Source: Sulfurirhabdus autotrophica | GTDB lineage: Bacteria; Pseudomonadota; Gammaproteobacteria; Burkholderiales; SMCO01 | Direction of reading: 5' to 3' | DNA: 64,000 bases | NCBI RefSeq assembly: GCF_004346685.1 | Contig: NZ_SMCO01000007.1 | Span: 62,001-126,000 of the forward strand | Shown here: piece after piece, positions 19,282 through 28,694 of the stretch | Numbering within the stretch: the first letter of the stretch is position 1 | Layout: every line of letters begins with the position of its first letter | Translations under genes and position numbers: made by a program | The notes under the pieces: model-generated | The model's database searches: none | Told to the model about the DNA's origin: nothing | Seen by the model: the letters and a program-made list of their open reading frames with translations, nothing else

Positions 19282-20532
19282 GTGAATATTTTTGAAATGA
19301 AGAATGCAGAATTGCATGCAGAATCTGTGCCATTAACCGATATTGCTGCGCAATTCAGTACACCATGTTATGTGTACTCGCATGCAGCGTTGACGGCAGC
19401 GTATCAGGAATTTGAACAAGCCTTCAAGGGGCATGATCATCTGATATGTTACGCAGTTAAAGCAAACCCGAATCTAGGTATTCTGAGTTTGTTTGCACGG
19501 TTGGGTAGTGGATTCGATATTGTTTCAGGCGGTGAGTTGAAACGAGTGCTGGCCGCAGGGGGTGATGTATCCAAAGTGGTGTTCTCCGGTGTTGGGAAAA
19601 CAGCAGAAGAAATCCGTCTTGCTTTGTCATGGGGCATTCTCTGTTTCAATGTGGAGTCGGAAAGTGAGTTGCAGCAACTGAATAAAATTGCTGGCGAAGC
19701 AGGAAAAGTGGCACCAATTTCATTGCGTGTGAATCCAGACGTGGATGCTAGAACCCATCCTTATATAGCAACCGGTTTAAAAGATAATAAATTTGGTGTG
19801 GCCTATGAAGAAGCTTTACGTCTTTATCGCATGGCAAATGGATTGCCTAATTTGAGCATACATGGCGTAGATTGCCACATTGGTTCGCAGCTTACAGAAA
19901 TATCTCCATTTGTAGATGCGCTTGAAAAAGTGTTGGTGCTACTGGATAAATTGGAAGCCGAAGGGATTCATGTCGCTCATCTTGATCTGGGTGGTGGAAT
20001 TGGTATTTGCTACTCAGATGAAACACCACCGAAAGTGGCCGACTATGCAAATGCTTTGTTTAAAAAATTGGCGGGGCGGTCTCAGAAAATTCTGGTTGAA
20101 CCCGGGCGTGCACTGGTTGGGAACGCAGGGTTGCTATTGACAAAAGTAGAGTATTTAAAGCCAGGAGTAGACAAAAATTTTGCCATTGTAGATGCAGCCA
20201 TGAATGATCTGATGCGTCCTGCACTTTATGATGCGTATCATAATATTGTGCCGGTTCACAAAAGAAATGGCATCCCGAAAAATTATGAAATAGTCGGTCC
20301 GGTTTGTGAAAGCGGTGATTTTCTCGGACATGATCGCATGCTGGATATTGCCGAAGGCGATCTGCTGGCGATCATGTCGGCGGGTGCATATGGCATGAGT
20401 ATGAGCTCAAATTATAATACGCGACCACGCGCAGCAGAAGTGATGGTTGAAGGTGAAAAAATACATTTGATCAGGGAACGAGAAACAGTGGAACAGCTTT
20501 TTTTGCTAGAAAAAACGCTGCCAAAAATCTGA
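19282..20532 (+). CDS. lysA: diaminopimelate decarboxylase
   Basis: 416 residues. LysA decarboxylates meso-diaminopimelate to lysine, using PLP. The PLP lysine is in YAVKANPN (near residue 58). HIGSQL and the glycine-rich LDLGGGIGICY bind the phosphate, and GPVCESGDFLG holds a catalytic Cys from the partner subunit. The start is GTG 19282, which gives the usual family N-terminus and has AAGG about 8 bases upstream; ATG 19297 would cut the first strand. Confidence 0.96.
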   Translation: MNIFEMKNAELHAESVPLTDIAAQFSTPCYVYSHAALTAAYQEFEQAFKGHDHLICYAVKANPNLGILSLFARLGSGFDIVSGGELKRVLAAGGDVSKVVFSGVGKTAEEIRLALSWGILCFNVESESELQQLNKIAGEAGKVAPISLRVNPDVDARTHPYIATGLKDNKFGVAYEEALRLYRMANGLPNLSIHGVDCHIGSQLTEISPFVDALEKVLVLLDKLEAEGIHVAHLDLGGGIGICYSDETPPKVADYANALFKKLAGRSQKILVEPGRALVGNAGLLLTKVEYLKPGVDKNFAIVDAAMNDLMRPALYDAYHNIVPVHKRNGIPKNYEIVGPVCESGDFLGHDRMLDIAEGDLLAIMSAGAYGMSMSSNYNTRPRAAEVMVEGEKIHLIRERETVEQLFLLEKTLPKI

Positions 20533-20916
20533 AAAATATAATTTTTTCTTTTTTTTATCAAAATTGTTGCATGCTCGCAACGCATTGGTAATAAATATCT
20601 ATTTAGTTACCATCTCTATACCCCTTTTAAAAAGCCATTCTTTTTTCATTAAGTATCGAATCGATACTTAATGAAAATTTTCTTGAAATTAAATGCAATA
20701 AAAGTGCATTAACTTGTTGTGTTTTATTAATAATCTGGAATAGAATTGCCTCACCAAGCGAAGGTGGGAGCCCGTCTTTGTGATTAACTGGTACTTAAGA
20801 TGATGTGCAATACCGGGAAATGGATTCACGTTGTCGCTTGAAGTGCAGATGAAAATCTCTCTGTGATGTTAGAGGCAACAACATAAACCGGCTTAACTTT
20901 TTTATAGGAGTAGATC
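20533..20916. other. intergenic region between lysA and the H1-like gene
   Basis: 384 bases without a gene. It is strongly AT-rich and contains a perfect 35-base palindrome (20643-20677, listed separately). A small hairpin (CACC/GGTG) with GC-rich surroundings lies near 20752-20785, probably in the leader of the H1-like transcript. No open frame with a plausible start was seen, and no clear sigma-70 promoter could be fixed. Confidence 0.6.
20643..20677. repeat. 17-bp perfect inverted repeat around one central base
   Basis: The arms TTTTCATTAAGTATCGA and its exact complement are separated by a single A at 20660. It lies 110 bases after lysA and 240 bases before the H1-like gene. A large stem with poly-A/poly-T ends could act as a bidirectional terminator of lysA. 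Alternatively, with no loop, it could be a protein-binding site. An 11-base part of it (20658-20668) recurs at 26749-26759. Confidence 0.6.
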
Positions 20917-21471
20917 ATGGCAACACCAGAAAAAAGCAAGACTGCAGCTACCGCTAAGAAACCGGCAGCTAAAACAACCACAGCAAAAGTAGCAGCAGTA
21001 AAAAAACCTGCAGCTAAAGCAGCAGCCAAGCCAGTGGCAAAAGCCGCAGCAAAACCTGTAGCTAAAAAAGTAGCGGCAAAAAAACCTGCAGCTAAAGCAG
21101 CAGCCAAGCCAGCGGCAAAAGCAGCAGCAAAACCTGTAGCTAAAAAAGTAGCGGCAAAAAAACCTGCAGCTAAAGCAGCAGCCAAGCCAGCGGCAAAAGC
21201 AGCAGCAAAACCTGTAGCTAAAAAAGTAGCGGCAAAAAAACCTGCAGCTAAAGCAGCAGCCAAGCCAGCGGCAAAAGCAGCAGCAAAACCTGCAGCAAAA
21301 AAAGTAGCGGCAAAAAAACCTGCAGCTAAAGCAGCAGCCAAGCCAGCGGCAAAAGCAGCAGCAAAACCTGCAGCTAAGCCAGCAGCTAAAAAAGTAACGG
21401 CAAAAAAACCTGCAGCAAAAAAACCAGCGGCCAAAAAAGCACCAGCAGTGAAGCCTGCTACCACAGCTTAA
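20917..21471 (+). CDS. histone H1-like Ala/Lys/Pro-repeat DNA-binding protein
   Basis: 184 residues, almost wholly Ala, Lys, Pro and Val in KPAAK/AAAKP repeats, like the C-terminal tail of histone H1 and the AlgP/BpH1-type bacterial proteins. Such proteins bind DNA nonspecifically and affect nucleoid structure or transcription. From residue 31 the protein is built of 26-residue units encoded by 78-bp DNA repeats. There is no folded domain or signal peptide. A ribosome site AGGAG lies 8 bases upstream. A long opposite-strand frame (20826-21464) is a by-product of the repeat composition. Confidence 0.9.
   Translation: MATPEKSKTAATAKKPAAKTTTAKVAAVKKPAAKAAAKPVAKAAAKPVAKKVAAKKPAAKAAAKPAAKAAAKPVAKKVAAKKPAAKAAAKPAAKAAAKPVAKKVAAKKPAAKAAAKPAAKAAAKPAAKKVAAKKPAAKAAAKPAAKAAAKPAAKPAAKKVTAKKPAAKKPAAKKAPAVKPATTA
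21007..21408 (+). repeat. five tandem 78-bp repeats inside the H1-like gene
   Basis: The sequence CCTGCAGCTAAAGCAG recurs at exact 78-base spacing from 21007, 21085, 21163, 21241 and 21319. The last unit carries an in-frame 12-base addition. Units differ by only a few bases, so expansion is recent or homogenised, and copy number is likely to vary between strains without breaking the frame. Confidence 0.9.
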
Positions 21472-21496
21472 TTCTATTAAGTTGTTTCAGTAATTG

Positions 21497-21528
21497 ATCA
21501 GGGAGAGTATTTTTATACTCCCCCTGAT
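21497..21528 (+). terminator. terminator of the H1-like gene
   Basis: A 13-bp stem with one mismatch (ATCAGGG-GAGTAT paired with ATACTC-CCCTGAT) closes a TTTT loop 25 bases after the stop codon. The following T-run is weak, but position and strength of the stem fit a terminator. Confidence 0.65.
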
Positions 21529-21786
21529 TGTTTCTAAGTCTCCTGCAATTATTTAGGACGCTTATTCAGCCCCTAAAGTTAATGACTGCCAAATTGATTT
21601 GCTTGATAGTCATTATTTTCTGATAAGTAAATTCTTCAGAGTGAAATGAAGCAAATTGCTTAAATGTACTCTCATTAAGTTCGTAAAAACCGCCTTCAAG
21701 AATTCCGCCTTAGTTTTTCTAAGATAATCAAAATAATCTGCCGCAATCCATTAATGGACGAGTGTTTTTTAATGCAAAACAAAAAG

Positions 21787-21833
21787 TTGCAAAGCAGTCT
21801 GTGCTTGCATAAAATTGACTGACCGATCGGTCA
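21787..21833 (+). promoter_or_regulatory. promoter with overlapping TetR-type operator
   Basis: A TTGCAA -35 box (21787-21792) lies 17 bases from a TAAAAT -10 box (21810-21815). Immediately downstream, over the expected transcription start, lies the perfect 14-bp palindrome TGACCGATCGGTCA (21820-21833). This closely resembles operators of AcrR/TetR-family repressors. It is 50 bases before the TetR gene, so self-repression that also controls the efflux genes is the simplest reading. Confidence 0.7.
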
Positions 21834-21882
21834 ATACAACAAATTTTATGAAGGTCTGTTGCATATAACGAGTTAACTATTA

Positions 21883-22557
21883 TTGAAAAATGCTCTTTCA
21901 AATAAAATGGTATCGCCATCCAGTGAATCGCAAAGCGAGAAGGATAGTGTGCAAAGAATTCTTGATGCGGCACAATTCCTGTTTGCAAAGCATGGGTTTG
22001 ATGCCGTATCGGTGAACGCTATTGCAGCGATGGCAGGCGTAAGTAAGGCCAATGTATTTCACCACTTTACTTCCAAGCGAGAGTTGCACCTTGCAGTCAT
22101 GCAGTCAGCGAACCAGAAGTTTGGCGCAACGCTTAATAAACTGGGGCATGAAGGCGCTGATGTAGTCGCTAATCTTGAAAACTATGCGAAAGCACATTTA
22201 GGCAGCATTCTGGAGAATGAACAATTATCTCGTCTAGTATTAAGGGATGTGTTGGAAAATGCGCCTGAACATAGTCGTGAATTGGCAGGGAAAATATTCG
22301 GAAATAATTTTGCTCGATTAGTGGGGTTATTGCGGAATAGTCAGGAAAGCGGAGCTTTAAAAACAGAGTTGGATCCCGCCATGATAGCGGTGATGTTGAT
22401 TGGCGCAAATGTGTTCTTTTTTGAAGCGCGTGAAGTGCTCAGACATTTTACGGATGTGAATTTTGTAGATAAGCCAGAGCAATACAGTCATATGCTGGTG
22501 GATATTTTACTAAATGGCATTTTGCCTGTGGACGGCAGTAAAAAAATTGAAGGATAA
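21883..22557 (+). CDS. TetR/AcrR-family transcriptional repressor
   Basis: 224 residues. The N-terminal helix-turn-helix is clear: RILDAAQFLFAKHGFDAVSVNAIA followed by AGVSKANVFHHFTSKRELHLAV. The helical C-terminal ligand domain resembles the CerR/TetR_C groups. TTG 21883 is the longest start; ATG 21907 is also possible and keeps the whole DNA-binding domain. It stands 11 bases before the RND adaptor gene and behind a palindromic operator, so it probably represses itself and the pump genes until a toxic ligand binds. Confidence 0.9.
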   Translation: MKNALSNKMVSPSSESQSEKDSVQRILDAAQFLFAKHGFDAVSVNAIAAMAGVSKANVFHHFTSKRELHLAVMQSANQKFGATLNKLGHEGADVVANLENYAKAHLGSILENEQLSRLVLRDVLENAPEHSRELAGKIFGNNFARLVGLLRNSQESGALKTELDPAMIAVMLIGANVFFFEAREVLRHFTDVNFVDKPEQYSHMLVDILLNGILPVDGSKKIEG

Positions 22558-22568
22558 GGTTTAAGAAC

Positions 22569-23672
22569 ATGAAAAAACAACCTCTGATCATGATCGTGTT
22601 AAGTGCCAGCCTGTTATTTGGTTGCGGAAAAAAAGTCGAAGAGCAGAAAAAAGGGCCGCCTGCCACGATTGTGACCGTTGCCAAGTCGCAAGTCCAAACA
22701 GTTGAAGTGTTGCAGGAGAGCGTAGGTGTGATAGATACAGACTCTGCCCCGACCCTATCTGCAGAAGTTTCTGCAAAGGTTGAACAGGTTTTAGCAGATA
22801 CGGGTGATTTGGTGAAACCAGGACAGGTGTTGGCAATACTGGATAAAAAAGATTTAAGTAATGCATTGAAGGTAGCACAGGCGGAAGCTGCGCGAATAGA
22901 TGCGTTACTTGAAAGTCAACGAAAGTCGACTGAGCGTAATCGTCAGCTGGCCGCACAAAATTTTATATCGCCGACAAAACTGGATGACAGTGTTGCACTG
23001 CTCAATGCATTGGAGGCGCAATTAAAAGCATCGCGCGCTGCACAGGATATCGCCAGTCATAATTTAAGCAAGATAAAAGTAGTAGCACCAGTTGCCAGCA
23101 GGGTGGAACAACGTTTTATTTCCAAGGGCGATTATGTCACTCCGGGTAAGCCACTATTTTTATTGGCGACATCGCAAAATCTGATGGTGCGGTTGCCTTT
23201 TCCTGAGGGGGTGGCAGATCAGATTAAACCAGGATTAACTGTCAGGTTAACGACCCCTACCGCACCGAATAAATCAGTAGTTGGGAAAGTGCAGGAAGTG
23301 CGGACCATGGTCGGTGCAGCTAATAGGGCATTTGAGGCCATTGTGGAAGTGGCTAATCCGGGAGACTGGAAACCCGGTGCGAGTGTCACTGCCGCCTTAG
23401 TTGTAGCTGAGCACCCTGGCGCAGTAGTTGTGCCTGAGGCAAGCCTGGTATTACGTCCCGCAGGGAAAGTGGTGTATGTGATAGAGAACGACAAGGCAAT
23501 GCAGCGATTGGTCAGTGTAGGTGAACGCATTGGCGGTGTGGTTGAAATTACTTCCGGACTGAAAGAAGGCGAGATGGTCGCAGTGGATGGGGCAGGGTTT
23601 TTAACGGATAAAGCGGTAGTGAAAATACAGAATTCGCAATCAGATAATAGTAATGCTGAGGCCAGGAAATGA
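22569..23672 (+). CDS. RND efflux periplasmic adaptor lipoprotein
   Basis: 367 residues. A lipoprotein signal peptide ends in LLFGCG (Cys near residue 19). Then come a barrel-sandwich biotinyl-lipoyl-like hybrid domain, a coiled-coil hairpin (about 90-130, EAARIDALLESQRKSTERNRQLA), a beta-barrel domain and a membrane-proximal domain with VVVPEASLV. Membrane-fusion proteins of this kind link an RND pump to an outer-membrane channel. Its stop overlaps the pump start by 4 bases. No outer-membrane factor gene is present in the cluster. Confidence 0.92.
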   Translation: MKKQPLIMIVLSASLLFGCGKKVEEQKKGPPATIVTVAKSQVQTVEVLQESVGVIDTDSAPTLSAEVSAKVEQVLADTGDLVKPGQVLAILDKKDLSNALKVAQAEAARIDALLESQRKSTERNRQLAAQNFISPTKLDDSVALLNALEAQLKASRAAQDIASHNLSKIKVVAPVASRVEQRFISKGDYVTPGKPLFLLATSQNLMVRLPFPEGVADQIKPGLTVRLTTPTAPNKSVVGKVQEVRTMVGAANRAFEAIVEVANPGDWKPGASVTAALVVAEHPGAVVVPEASLVLRPAGKVVYVIENDKAMQRLVSVGERIGGVVEITSGLKEGEMVAVDGAGFLTDKAVVKIQNSQSDNSNAEARK

Positions 23673-26600
23673 CACTGCCAGAGCTTTCCATCAAGCGCCA
23701 TGTGTTGGCGTATATGCTGTCCGGCGTACTGGTGTTATTCGGTATTATCAGTTATCAGCGCCTTGGTATTGATCGGTTTCCATCCATTGAATTTCCGATT
23801 ATTTCCATCACCACAACACAGCTTGGTGCAAACCCGGAAATTGTGGATGCCAGTATTACCAATATTATTGAAAAGCAGCTTAACAGCGTGCCAGGTATCG
23901 AACACATCCAGTCGAGTTCTTCGCCAGGGGTGTCGACCGTGGCCATTACCTTTGATCTGGATAAAAATATTGACGTTGCTTTTAACGAAGTGCAGGCCAA
24001 GATCAATCAGGTATTGAGACTGTTACCAAAAGATGCTGACCCGCCTGTGGTTGCTAAAGTGGAAACAAATGCGCAGCCAATCATGTGGCTGGCGCTGCAA
24101 GGAGATCGAACACAGCAGCAGCTTAACCTGTACGCACAAAACATTATCAAGAAAAAACTGGAAACAATCAGTGGTGTGGGAGAAGTGCGTTTAGGTGGAA
24201 AGCGTGATCGCACCATACGCGTGAATCTCGATCCGGCACGCATGGCTGCATTTGGCGTCACGGCAAAAGATTTAACCGATGCTTTTCATAATGAACATTT
24301 GCAATTGCCAGGGGGATTTTTGGTAGGTGAAAAAACAGAAGCATTGCTGAAGCTCGATCTGGAATTTCATCAAACGGATGCATTGCAAAATCTCATTGTG
24401 GTATATCGTGATGGCGCACCGGTCAGATTGAAAGACGTGGCATCCATAGAGGACGGCTTGGCCGACTATCGCCAGCTTGCGCGGTTTAATGGTAAGCCGG
24501 CAATTGGTTTGGGTATTGTGAAGATCGCCAATACCAACACTGTGGCAATTGTGGGCGAGGTAAAAAAACGACTGGATGAAGAGATTATTCCGCAGTTGCC
24601 CCCCGGCATGACAATAAAGGTGGCTTCCAATGATGCATTGTTTATTCAGCAAATGGTGGATGCGTTAAAACAGCATTTGATTGAAGGTACACTGCTGGCT
24701 GCGCTAGTGGTATTGATATTTCTAAAAAGCTGGCGTTCTACACTGATTGTCTCGGCTGCGATTCCTGTGTCTTTATTAGGCGCAATTGCAGTGATGTATT
24801 TTGCAGGGTTTACATTTAATACGCTCACGTTACTGGCGCTGTTATTACTGATTGGCGTGGTAGTGGATGACGCTATTGTGGTGTTGGAAAATATCTATCG
24901 CCATAGAGAAAAAATTGACCCGGATCCAGAAACTTCAGCGATAAATGGTAGCAGGGAAGTGGTTTTTGCAGTGCTGGCAGCCACGTTGTCCCTGGTGGCG
25001 ATTTTTGCACCAGTGCTGTTTATGGGTGGCATTATCGGCAAGTTTTTTAAATCCTTCGCCGTAGTTGTAACGTTTGGTGTGCTGGTATCCATGTTTGTTT
25101 CGCTGACGCTAACTCCGATGCTTTGTTCGCGGTACCTGACAGTGAGTAAGGAGCATGGGCCAATTTACCGTTGGCTGGAGAACATGTTCAACAAGCTGGA
25201 TCATTTTTATCGGCACTTGCTGAACTTCGCACTGAACCATCGCTGGAAGGTGGTGGTGGCAACCATACTGGTAGTACTTTCCAGTGGCTATTTTTTCGCG
25301 AATGTTGGCAAGACCTTTGTTCCGGATGAAGACGAGGGACGTTTTCTGGTATTTTTTAAAACCCCTCTTGGCTCAGGCATAAACTATACGGATGATCGAC
25401 TGAAAAACGTACAGAAGGTTTTGGCCGGTCACAAAGAGATCGCAACTTATTTCACCGCGATTGGATTGGGCCAGGCAGGGCAGGTAAATCAGGGTATAGC
25501 CTTTGTGCGAATGGTGCCGCCGGAAGAAAGAAATATCAAGCAATATGAATTGTTGTCAGTGTTACGCAAAGAGCTGGCCGGGATTCCTGGCGTACGGGCG
25601 TTTGCAGCACCCGTGGCGATTGTGGGCGGACAGCGAGGTGAGCCGTTACAGTTTGTAGTGAGGGGGCCTAACCTTGAACAGGTCTCAAAAATGAGCCAGC
25701 AGTTATTGCAGAAATTGCAGTCTGATCCAGGGTTGGGTCGGCTTGATCTGGATTTGCAACTGGATCTGCCGCAATTGGTGATGAATATAGATCGCACCCG
25801 ATCCGCCAGTTTAGGACTCTCGGCCAAGGATATTGCGGATGCAGTGAATATGATATCGGGTGGTATCAATGTGGCCAAGTATAACGACCAGCCCGGTGAC
25901 GGAGAGCGATATGATATCCGTTTGAAAGCAGGGGAGGGGACGTTTACCCAGCCATCGGATCTAAGTCGGATTTATTTGCGCAGTCGTGATGGGCAATTGG
26001 TGCGTCTGGATACGGTTGCCAGCTTTAAGGAAACTATTGGTGCAGCAGTCATCGGCAAGCTTGATCTGCAATATGGCGCAAACTTCTATGCAACGCCAAC
26101 GGTGCCTCTAGGTGATGCAGTGACGCGTATCAAACAGGTTGCTGCAGAAATCATGCCTGCTGGCTATACGGTAAAATTTGTAGGTCAAGCAGAAGAGTTC
26201 AGTAAAACCATCAATTACATGGCATTTGCTTTTGTACTGGCACTGATATTGTTATATATGGTTTTGGCCAGCCAGTTTAATTCATTTGTTCAGCCTATGA
26301 TCATCATGGTTGCCCAACCTCTGGCAATTATTGGTGGCGTGATGGGTTTATGGCTGATGGGAAATGTGTTCGCGATACAATCCATGACATTGAATATCTA
26401 TTCCATGATCGGGCTTGTACTGTTGATCGGGTTAGTGGCCAAAAATTCCATTTTGCTTGTGGACCTGACCAATCAAAGGCGGGAGGGTGGAATGGGGATT
26501 GATGCGGCTTTGAAAGATGCCTGTCCAATCCGAATGCGCCCCGTTTTGATGACATCATTGACCGTGATTCTGGCATTATTGCCAGCAGCGACAGGTCTGG

Positions 26601-26740
26601 GTGCGGGAGCTGAAACCAATGGTCCGCTTGCCGTGGCGGTTATCGGCGGTATGATCAGTTCAACTTTGCTGACATTGATGGTAGTGCCTTCAGTATATTC
26701 ATTAGTTGAAAACGGCATTGCAAAATGGAAAGCAAGATAA
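23669..26740 (+). CDS. RND-family multidrug/solvent efflux permease
   Basis: 1023 residues, the normal size of an AcrB-type pump. TM1 is followed by a large periplasmic porter domain (about 30-330) with RLGIDRFPSIEFPI, helices TM2-TM7 with GVVVDDAIVVLENIYRHRE (proton-relay Asp pair), a second periplasmic loop and TM8-TM12. FVPDEDEGRF precedes the second loop, and the C-terminal part has LLIGLVAKNSILLVD with the relay Lys. The subtype is closer to the MexF/MdtBC/HAE groups than to metal pumps; the metal-pump signature was not seen. Substrates are not predictable. Confidence 0.95.
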   Translation: MTLPELSIKRHVLAYMLSGVLVLFGIISYQRLGIDRFPSIEFPIISITTTQLGANPEIVDASITNIIEKQLNSVPGIEHIQSSSSPGVSTVAITFDLDKNIDVAFNEVQAKINQVLRLLPKDADPPVVAKVETNAQPIMWLALQGDRTQQQLNLYAQNIIKKKLETISGVGEVRLGGKRDRTIRVNLDPARMAAFGVTAKDLTDAFHNEHLQLPGGFLVGEKTEALLKLDLEFHQTDALQNLIVVYRDGAPVRLKDVASIEDGLADYRQLARFNGKPAIGLGIVKIANTNTVAIVGEVKKRLDEEIIPQLPPGMTIKVASNDALFIQQMVDALKQHLIEGTLLAALVVLIFLKSWRSTLIVSAAIPVSLLGAIAVMYFAGFTFNTLTLLALLLLIGVVVDDAIVVLENIYRHREKIDPDPETSAINGSREVVFAVLAATLSLVAIFAPVLFMGGIIGKFFKSFAVVVTFGVLVSMFVSLTLTPMLCSRYLTVSKEHGPIYRWLENMFNKLDHFYRHLLNFALNHRWKVVVATILVVLSSGYFFANVGKTFVPDEDEGRFLVFFKTPLGSGINYTDDRLKNVQKVLAGHKEIATYFTAIGLGQAGQVNQGIAFVRMVPPEERNIKQYELLSVLRKELAGIPGVRAFAAPVAIVGGQRGEPLQFVVRGPNLEQVSKMSQQLLQKLQSDPGLGRLDLDLQLDLPQLVMNIDRTRSASLGLSAKDIADAVNMISGGINVAKYNDQPGDGERYDIRLKAGEGTFTQPSDLSRIYLRSRDGQLVRLDTVASFKETIGAAVIGKLDLQYGANFYATPTVPLGDAVTRIKQVAAEIMPAGYTVKFVGQAEEFSKTINYMAFAFVLALILLYMVLASQFNSFVQPMIIMVAQPLAIIGGVMGLWLMGNVFAIQSMTLNIYSMIGLVLLIGLVAKNSILLVDLTNQRREGGMGIDAALKDACPIRMRPVLMTSLTVILALLPAATGLGAGAETNGPLAVAVIGGMISSTLLTLMVVPSVYSLVENGIAKWKAR

Positions 26741-26811
26741 TTTGTTTTGAATCGATACTATATAACCTATAAATCAAGTCCGATACAATTGGAATGGTGA
26801 GAAAAATTATT

Positions 26812-27759
26812 ATGTACAAAGCAGGCATGATTGCGAGTGCACTTTCATTGGCATTGGTCGGATGCAGTGCACAGCCGAGTAATGTTTATCAAGGGTATGC
26901 CGAAGGTGAGTTTCTGAGAGTGGCCGCACCCTATGCGGGGTCATTGATTGCGCTCAATGTGCAGCGGGGAAATCAGGTGCAAAAATCAGCGCCGATTTTT
27001 GTGCTTGAGCAGGAAAATGAAAAAGCAGCGCGCATGGAAGCAGAAGAACGCCTGCATAGAACCGAGTTCCAGTTGGAGAATTTGCGTAAGGGTAAACGGC
27101 CTTCAGAATTGGCTGCGATACGTGCCCAGCGAGATCAGGTTCAGGCTTCACTGAAACAGTCGGAACAGGATTTTCGTCGCGATGAAAAGCTGGCGGCAAC
27201 CGGATTTATTTCTCAGCAAAAACTGGAGGCAGGGCGTACTGCATTGATCAGTAATCGAGCGCGTATAGCTGAGTTGAATGCACAATTAGCCACAGCGCAG
27301 TTGAGTGCGCGAAGTGATGAAATCCGTGCGGCCGAATCCGATGTGGCTGCTGCCCAAGCGACACTTAAGCAGGCGGAGTGGAAGCTAGCCCAAAAATCCA
27401 TCACTTCCCCGGCCACAGGCTTGGTGCAAGATACCTTATATGTAAAAGGAGAATGGGTGCCTGCGGGCAGCCCAGTTGTCTCGCTACTGCCCCCAGAGAA
27501 TATCAAAGTGCGTTTCTTCGTCACTGAGAATACGTTGGGAAGTTTGCATCTGAGTCAAAAAGTGAAAATCAGCTGTGATAGTTGCGGCCCTGCAATCGCT
27601 GCCGTAATTTCCTATATTTCACCGCAAGCCGAATATACACCTCCAGTCATTTATAGCAAAGAAAACCGCAGCAAGCTGGTATTCCTGATTGAAGCCAGAA
27701 CATCTCCCGCAGACGCAGTTAAGCTGCATCCGGGTCAACCTGTCGATGTGGTATTGTAA
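26812..27759 (+). CDS. HlyD-family adaptor lipoprotein of the ABC exporter
   Basis: 315 residues from the chosen start. A lipoprotein signal peptide (lipobox LVGC) is followed by a lipoyl-like half-motif, a long coiled coil (about 70-180) rich in Glu/Arg/Gln, and the second half-motif with KSITSPATGLVQDTLYVKGEWV, then a beta-barrel region. It resembles YbhG/EmrA-like adaptors that serve ABC-2 exporters. It ends 5 bases before the ATPase gene. ATG 26794 is in frame, but has no ribosome site; ATG 26812 has GGTGAG about 10 bases upstream. Confidence 0.88.
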   Translation: MYKAGMIASALSLALVGCSAQPSNVYQGYAEGEFLRVAAPYAGSLIALNVQRGNQVQKSAPIFVLEQENEKAARMEAEERLHRTEFQLENLRKGKRPSELAAIRAQRDQVQASLKQSEQDFRRDEKLAATGFISQQKLEAGRTALISNRARIAELNAQLATAQLSARSDEIRAAESDVAAAQATLKQAEWKLAQKSITSPATGLVQDTLYVKGEWVPAGSPVVSLLPPENIKVRFFVTENTLGSLHLSQKVKISCDSCGPAIAAVISYISPQAEYTPPVIYSKENRSKLVFLIEARTSPADAVKLHPGQPVDVVL

Positions 27760-27764
27760 ATTTT

Positions 27765-28694
27765 ATGTCCAATGGTGAATTCGTCATTGATGTACACGGC
27801 CTGAGTAAAAGTTTTGATGGCAAGCTGGCTGTGAATCAGCTCAGTCTGCAGGTAAATAAGGGAGAGATTTACGGTTTTCTCGGCCCGAATGGCAGTGGCA
27901 AAACCACCTCTATACGCATGTTGTGCGGCTTGCTGACGCCAGATAGCGGCAGCGGTACCTGCCTGGGGTTTGATGTGATTTTGGAAACCGCTGAAATCAA
28001 ACGTCAGGTCGGTTACATGACACAGCGATTCAGCTTGTACGAAGACCTGACCATCCAGGAAAATCTGGATTTTACTGCACGTGTTTACGGTATGAAAAAC
28101 CGCCGTGAAGTGGTCGAGAACAGTCTCGAACGCCTCGGCCTCACCCAACGTCAAAAGCAACTGGCCGGAACCCTTTCTGGTGGGTGGAAGCAACGCTTGG
28201 CATTGGCCGCCTGCATGTTGCATGAACCGCGTCTATTGTTACTGGATGAGCCCACCGCAGGGGTGGACCCAAAAGCGCGGCGTGATTTCTGGGATGAGAT
28301 TCACAAACTGGCAGCTGATGGGATTACCGTTCTGGTGAGTACGCATTACATGGATGAGGCAGAGCGTTGCCACCGTCTTGCGTACTTGGCTAACGGTAGT
28401 TTACTGACACATGGCACAGCGACAGAAGTGGTGGCGAAATCAGGGATTATTACCTGGTCAGTTGAAGGGGATGAATTGATCCATCTGGCGGAACAATTGC
28501 GCGGATTGCCAGGTATCAAACAAATTGTGCCATTTGGCAATACACTCCACGTAAGTGGCATTGATGCCGAACTATTGCATCGGAGTATTTCCGTATTTCA
28601 GGAAGATGAACGCTATCATTGGGTCCGTGCCAAACCTGGACTGGAAGATGTCTTTATTCAAATGATGGATCAGTCGCAGGATGTTTTTTCATGA
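27765..28694 (+). CDS. ABC-2 type exporter, ATP-binding protein
   Basis: 309 residues. Walker A is GPNGSGKTT (near 42), the signature is LSGGWKQRLALA, Walker B is LLLLDEPTAGVDP and the H-loop is VSTHYMDEAERC. The motif set matches YbhF-like and drug-exporting ABC-2 ATPases; E. coli YbhF has two such domains fused, this protein only one. Its stop overlaps the permease start by 4 bases, so both subunits are made together. Confidence 0.93.
   Translation: MSNGEFVIDVHGLSKSFDGKLAVNQLSLQVNKGEIYGFLGPNGSGKTTSIRMLCGLLTPDSGSGTCLGFDVILETAEIKRQVGYMTQRFSLYEDLTIQENLDFTARVYGMKNRREVVENSLERLGLTQRQKQLAGTLSGGWKQRLALAACMLHEPRLLLLDEPTAGVDPKARRDFWDEIHKLAADGITVLVSTHYMDEAERCHRLAYLANGSLLTHGTATEVVAKSGIITWSVEGDELIHLAEQLRGLPGIKQIVPFGNTLHVSGIDAELLHRSISVFQEDERYHWVRAKPGLEDVFIQMMDQSQDVFS

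Larger units (their letters stand above)
21472..21882. other. intergenic region between the H1-like gene and tetR
   Basis: 411 bases without a gene. Its left end holds the H1-like terminator, and its right end holds the promoter and operator of the TetR gene. In between (about 21530-21785) I see only AT-rich sequence with no credible frame, repeat or RNA structure. Confidence 0.6.

Noticed and set aside
20826-21464. 212-codon frame opposite the H1-like gene (Ala/Phe/Gly-rich)
   Set aside because: It is the antisense reading of the KPAAK repeats, has no ribosome site, and its composition is fixed by the repeat on the other strand.
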